Shown here: positions 62,889 through 64,000 of the stretch, piece after piece
How the letters are laid out: each line of letters starts with the position of its first letter
Position numbering within the stretch: position 1 is the stretch's first letter
NCBI GenBank assembly: GCA_937995835.1
Contig: CALKIV010000044.1
Span: 1 to 64,000 of the forward strand
Source of the DNA: an uncultured Dysgonomonas sp.
GTDB lineage: Bacteria > Bacteroidota > Bacteroidia > Bacteroidales > Dysgonomonadaceae
Direction: 5' to 3'
DNA length: 64,000 nucleotides
The notes under the pieces: generated by a model
Database searches by the model: none
What the model was told of the DNA's origin: nothing
What the model saw: only the letters and a program-made list of their open reading frames with translations
Program-made: the position numbers and the translations under genes

Positions 62889-64000
62889 ATGATTACACTC
62901 AGAAAAAATCAAACAGAACCAATTAGCAAGGCAACGGCGTTTTTCAAGGAGAAACGCCCAACACCTTCGCTCATCGTGTTGCCAACAGCATGGGGAAAAT
63001 CAATCCTTACTGCATTTGTGGCAAAAGATATGGAAGACAAGCTTCTTGTCCTTCAACCCTCTAAAGAATTATTGGAACAAAATTACAAAAAATACACTTC
63101 ACTCTGTGGAGACTTTGATGCACAAGCAGGAGTCTATTCTGCATCATTTGGACGAAAAGATATAAACAAGATAACTTATGCCACTATTGGCAGTATCAAG
63201 AAACTTGGAAAATTATTCAAACAACTTGGTTTTAAAAAGATGCTTATTGATGAAGCACATCTGTATCCTCGTGAAGTGGACAGTATGCTAGGTACTTTTT
63301 TGGAAGAAAGCGAAATCTCTCACGTGTTAGGTATAACAGCCACACCTATCAAGCTGCAACAAAATACGGATATGAATGGAGAACGTTTTTCGAAATTGGC
63401 AATGTTGACAAGCCGATCCAAAAAAGGGAACTTCTTCAAAGATATTATCCATGTTAGCCAAGTGCAAGAAATGATAGAACTTGGATTTTGGAGCAAGTTG
63501 GAATATAAAACGACAGGTTTCGATAGTTCGAAGTTGGTTTACAATTCTGCTCGATCGGAATTTACAGAAGAGAGTGTTCAGAGTGCTTTCAACTCTAACG
63601 ACATCCACAATCAGATACGACAAGAGCTAGATTCAAATAGCGATCGTCAACACATTCTAGTCTTTGTACCCTCAGTAGATGAAGCCAAGCAATTTGCAGA
63701 AGAATATCCCAATTCGGCAGCTATCTATTCAGGTATGCACAATTCAGAAAGAGAGCGAGTAATCTCAGAATTCAGAAAAGGTAATATCCGTGTCATTTTC
63801 AACGTACGAGTGCTTTCCACAGGATTCGACTATACTGGTATCGATTGCCTTATTCTTGGCATCTCTACGGCTTCCATTGCTCTCTATTATCAAATTATTG
63901 GACGTGCAACACGTATTGACGACAACAAAGAGAATGCTCTGATTATCGACCTTGCTGGTAACGTAGATCGATTTGGAAAAGTAGAAGATATCACTTTCGA
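62889..64000 (+). CDS. SF2 DEAD/DEAH-box helicase, cut by the window end
   Basis: The frame opens with ATG at 62889, one base after the stop of the preceding frame, and runs to the window edge (370 codons present). Motif I is TAWGKS, a Walker A variant; motif II is DEAH in LIDEAHLYP; motif III is ITATP; motif V/VI region is STGFDYTGID and QIIGRATR. This is an SF2 helicase with two RecA-like domains of the DEAH type, similar to type III restriction or phage/mobile-element helicases. The start fits MITLRKNQ, the usual Q-motif-like opening. Its role is not evident; the unknown protein just upstream may be its partner. Confidence 0.86.
   Translation, partial: MITLRKNQTEPISKATAFFKEKRPTPSLIVLPTAWGKSILTAFVAKDMEDKLLVLQPSKELLEQNYKKYTSLCGDFDAQAGVYSASFGRKDINKITYATIGSIKKLGKLFKQLGFKKMLIDEAHLYPREVDSMLGTFLEESEISHVLGITATPIKLQQNTDMNGERFSKLAMLTSRSKKGNFFKDIIHVSQVQEMIELGFWSKLEYKTTGFDSSKLVYNSARSEFTEESVQSAFNSNDIHNQIRQELDSNSDRQHILVFVPSVDEAKQFAEEYPNSAAIYSGMHNSERERVISEFRKGNIRVIFNVRVLSTGFDYTGIDCLILGISTASIALYYQIIGRATRIDDNKENALIIDLAGNVDRFGKVEDITF

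Overview
The window looks like chromosomal DNA of a Bacteroidota member, most likely order Bacteroidales. The evidence is two SusC/SusD pairs, an ECF sigma/FecR anti-sigma pair, lipoproteins with acidic residues straight after the lipobox Cys, AT-rich spacers, and several promoters of the Bacteroides type (TTTG at -33, TAnnTTTG at -7). Genus cannot be fixed from the sequence alone. No rRNA, tRNA, CRISPR array or intact insertion sequence was seen.

Layout. (1) 0.3-2.4 kb, minus strand: succinyl-CoA synthetase sucC-sucD. (2) 2.6-10.1 kb, minus strand: an operon of a secreted metzincin-type zinc protease, a SusC without STN domain and a SusD, with a clear promoter and terminator. (3) 11.0-31.7 kb, plus strand: a polysaccharide utilisation locus for high-mannose N-glycan. 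It holds ECF sigma, FecR, STN-SusC, SusD, a GH18-like protein lacking the catalytic Glu, a LamG surface lipoprotein, a GH18 endo-beta-N-acetylglucosaminidase, an F5/8C-like lipoprotein, two GH92 alpha-mannosidases, a GH125 alpha-1,6-mannosidase and a GH2 beta-mannosidase. Together these could bind, release, import and strip the glycan to monosaccharides. (4) 32-36.2 kb: Rho with a long disordered insert and long 5' leader, a CDF zinc exporter, and cysteine synthase. (5) 36.4-44.0 kb: a CusA-like RND metal efflux operon led by a small Cys/His-rich exported protein. (6) 44.1-45.7 kb: an unknown secreted protein and a hot-dog thioesterase that may be leaderless. (7) 45.8-53.4 kb: a second RND efflux operon of the divalent-cation (CzcA) type with its own two-component system, preceded by four perfectly 11-bp-phased direct repeats.

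(8) 53.4-61.2 kb: a LacI regulator divergent from a polyol catabolic cluster: Zn-dependent dehydrogenase, SDR dehydrogenase, DhaK, DhaL, RpiB, an outer-membrane protein and an MFS permease resembling polyol permeases. No DhaM is present, and RpiB implies an aldose/ketose phosphate isomerisation, so a C4 or C5 polyol (threitol, erythritol or a pentitol) is more likely than glycerol. Two 31-bp tandem operator-like units lie in the divergent promoter region. This is the best candidate for an under-described system here. (9) 61.4-64 kb: an unknown secreted protein, a KdpE C-terminal remnant joined to a truncated-looking reading frame at about 62,518, and an SF2 helicase cut by the window end.

The enzyme family calls rest on motifs recognised by eye. 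No database search or alignment was run.
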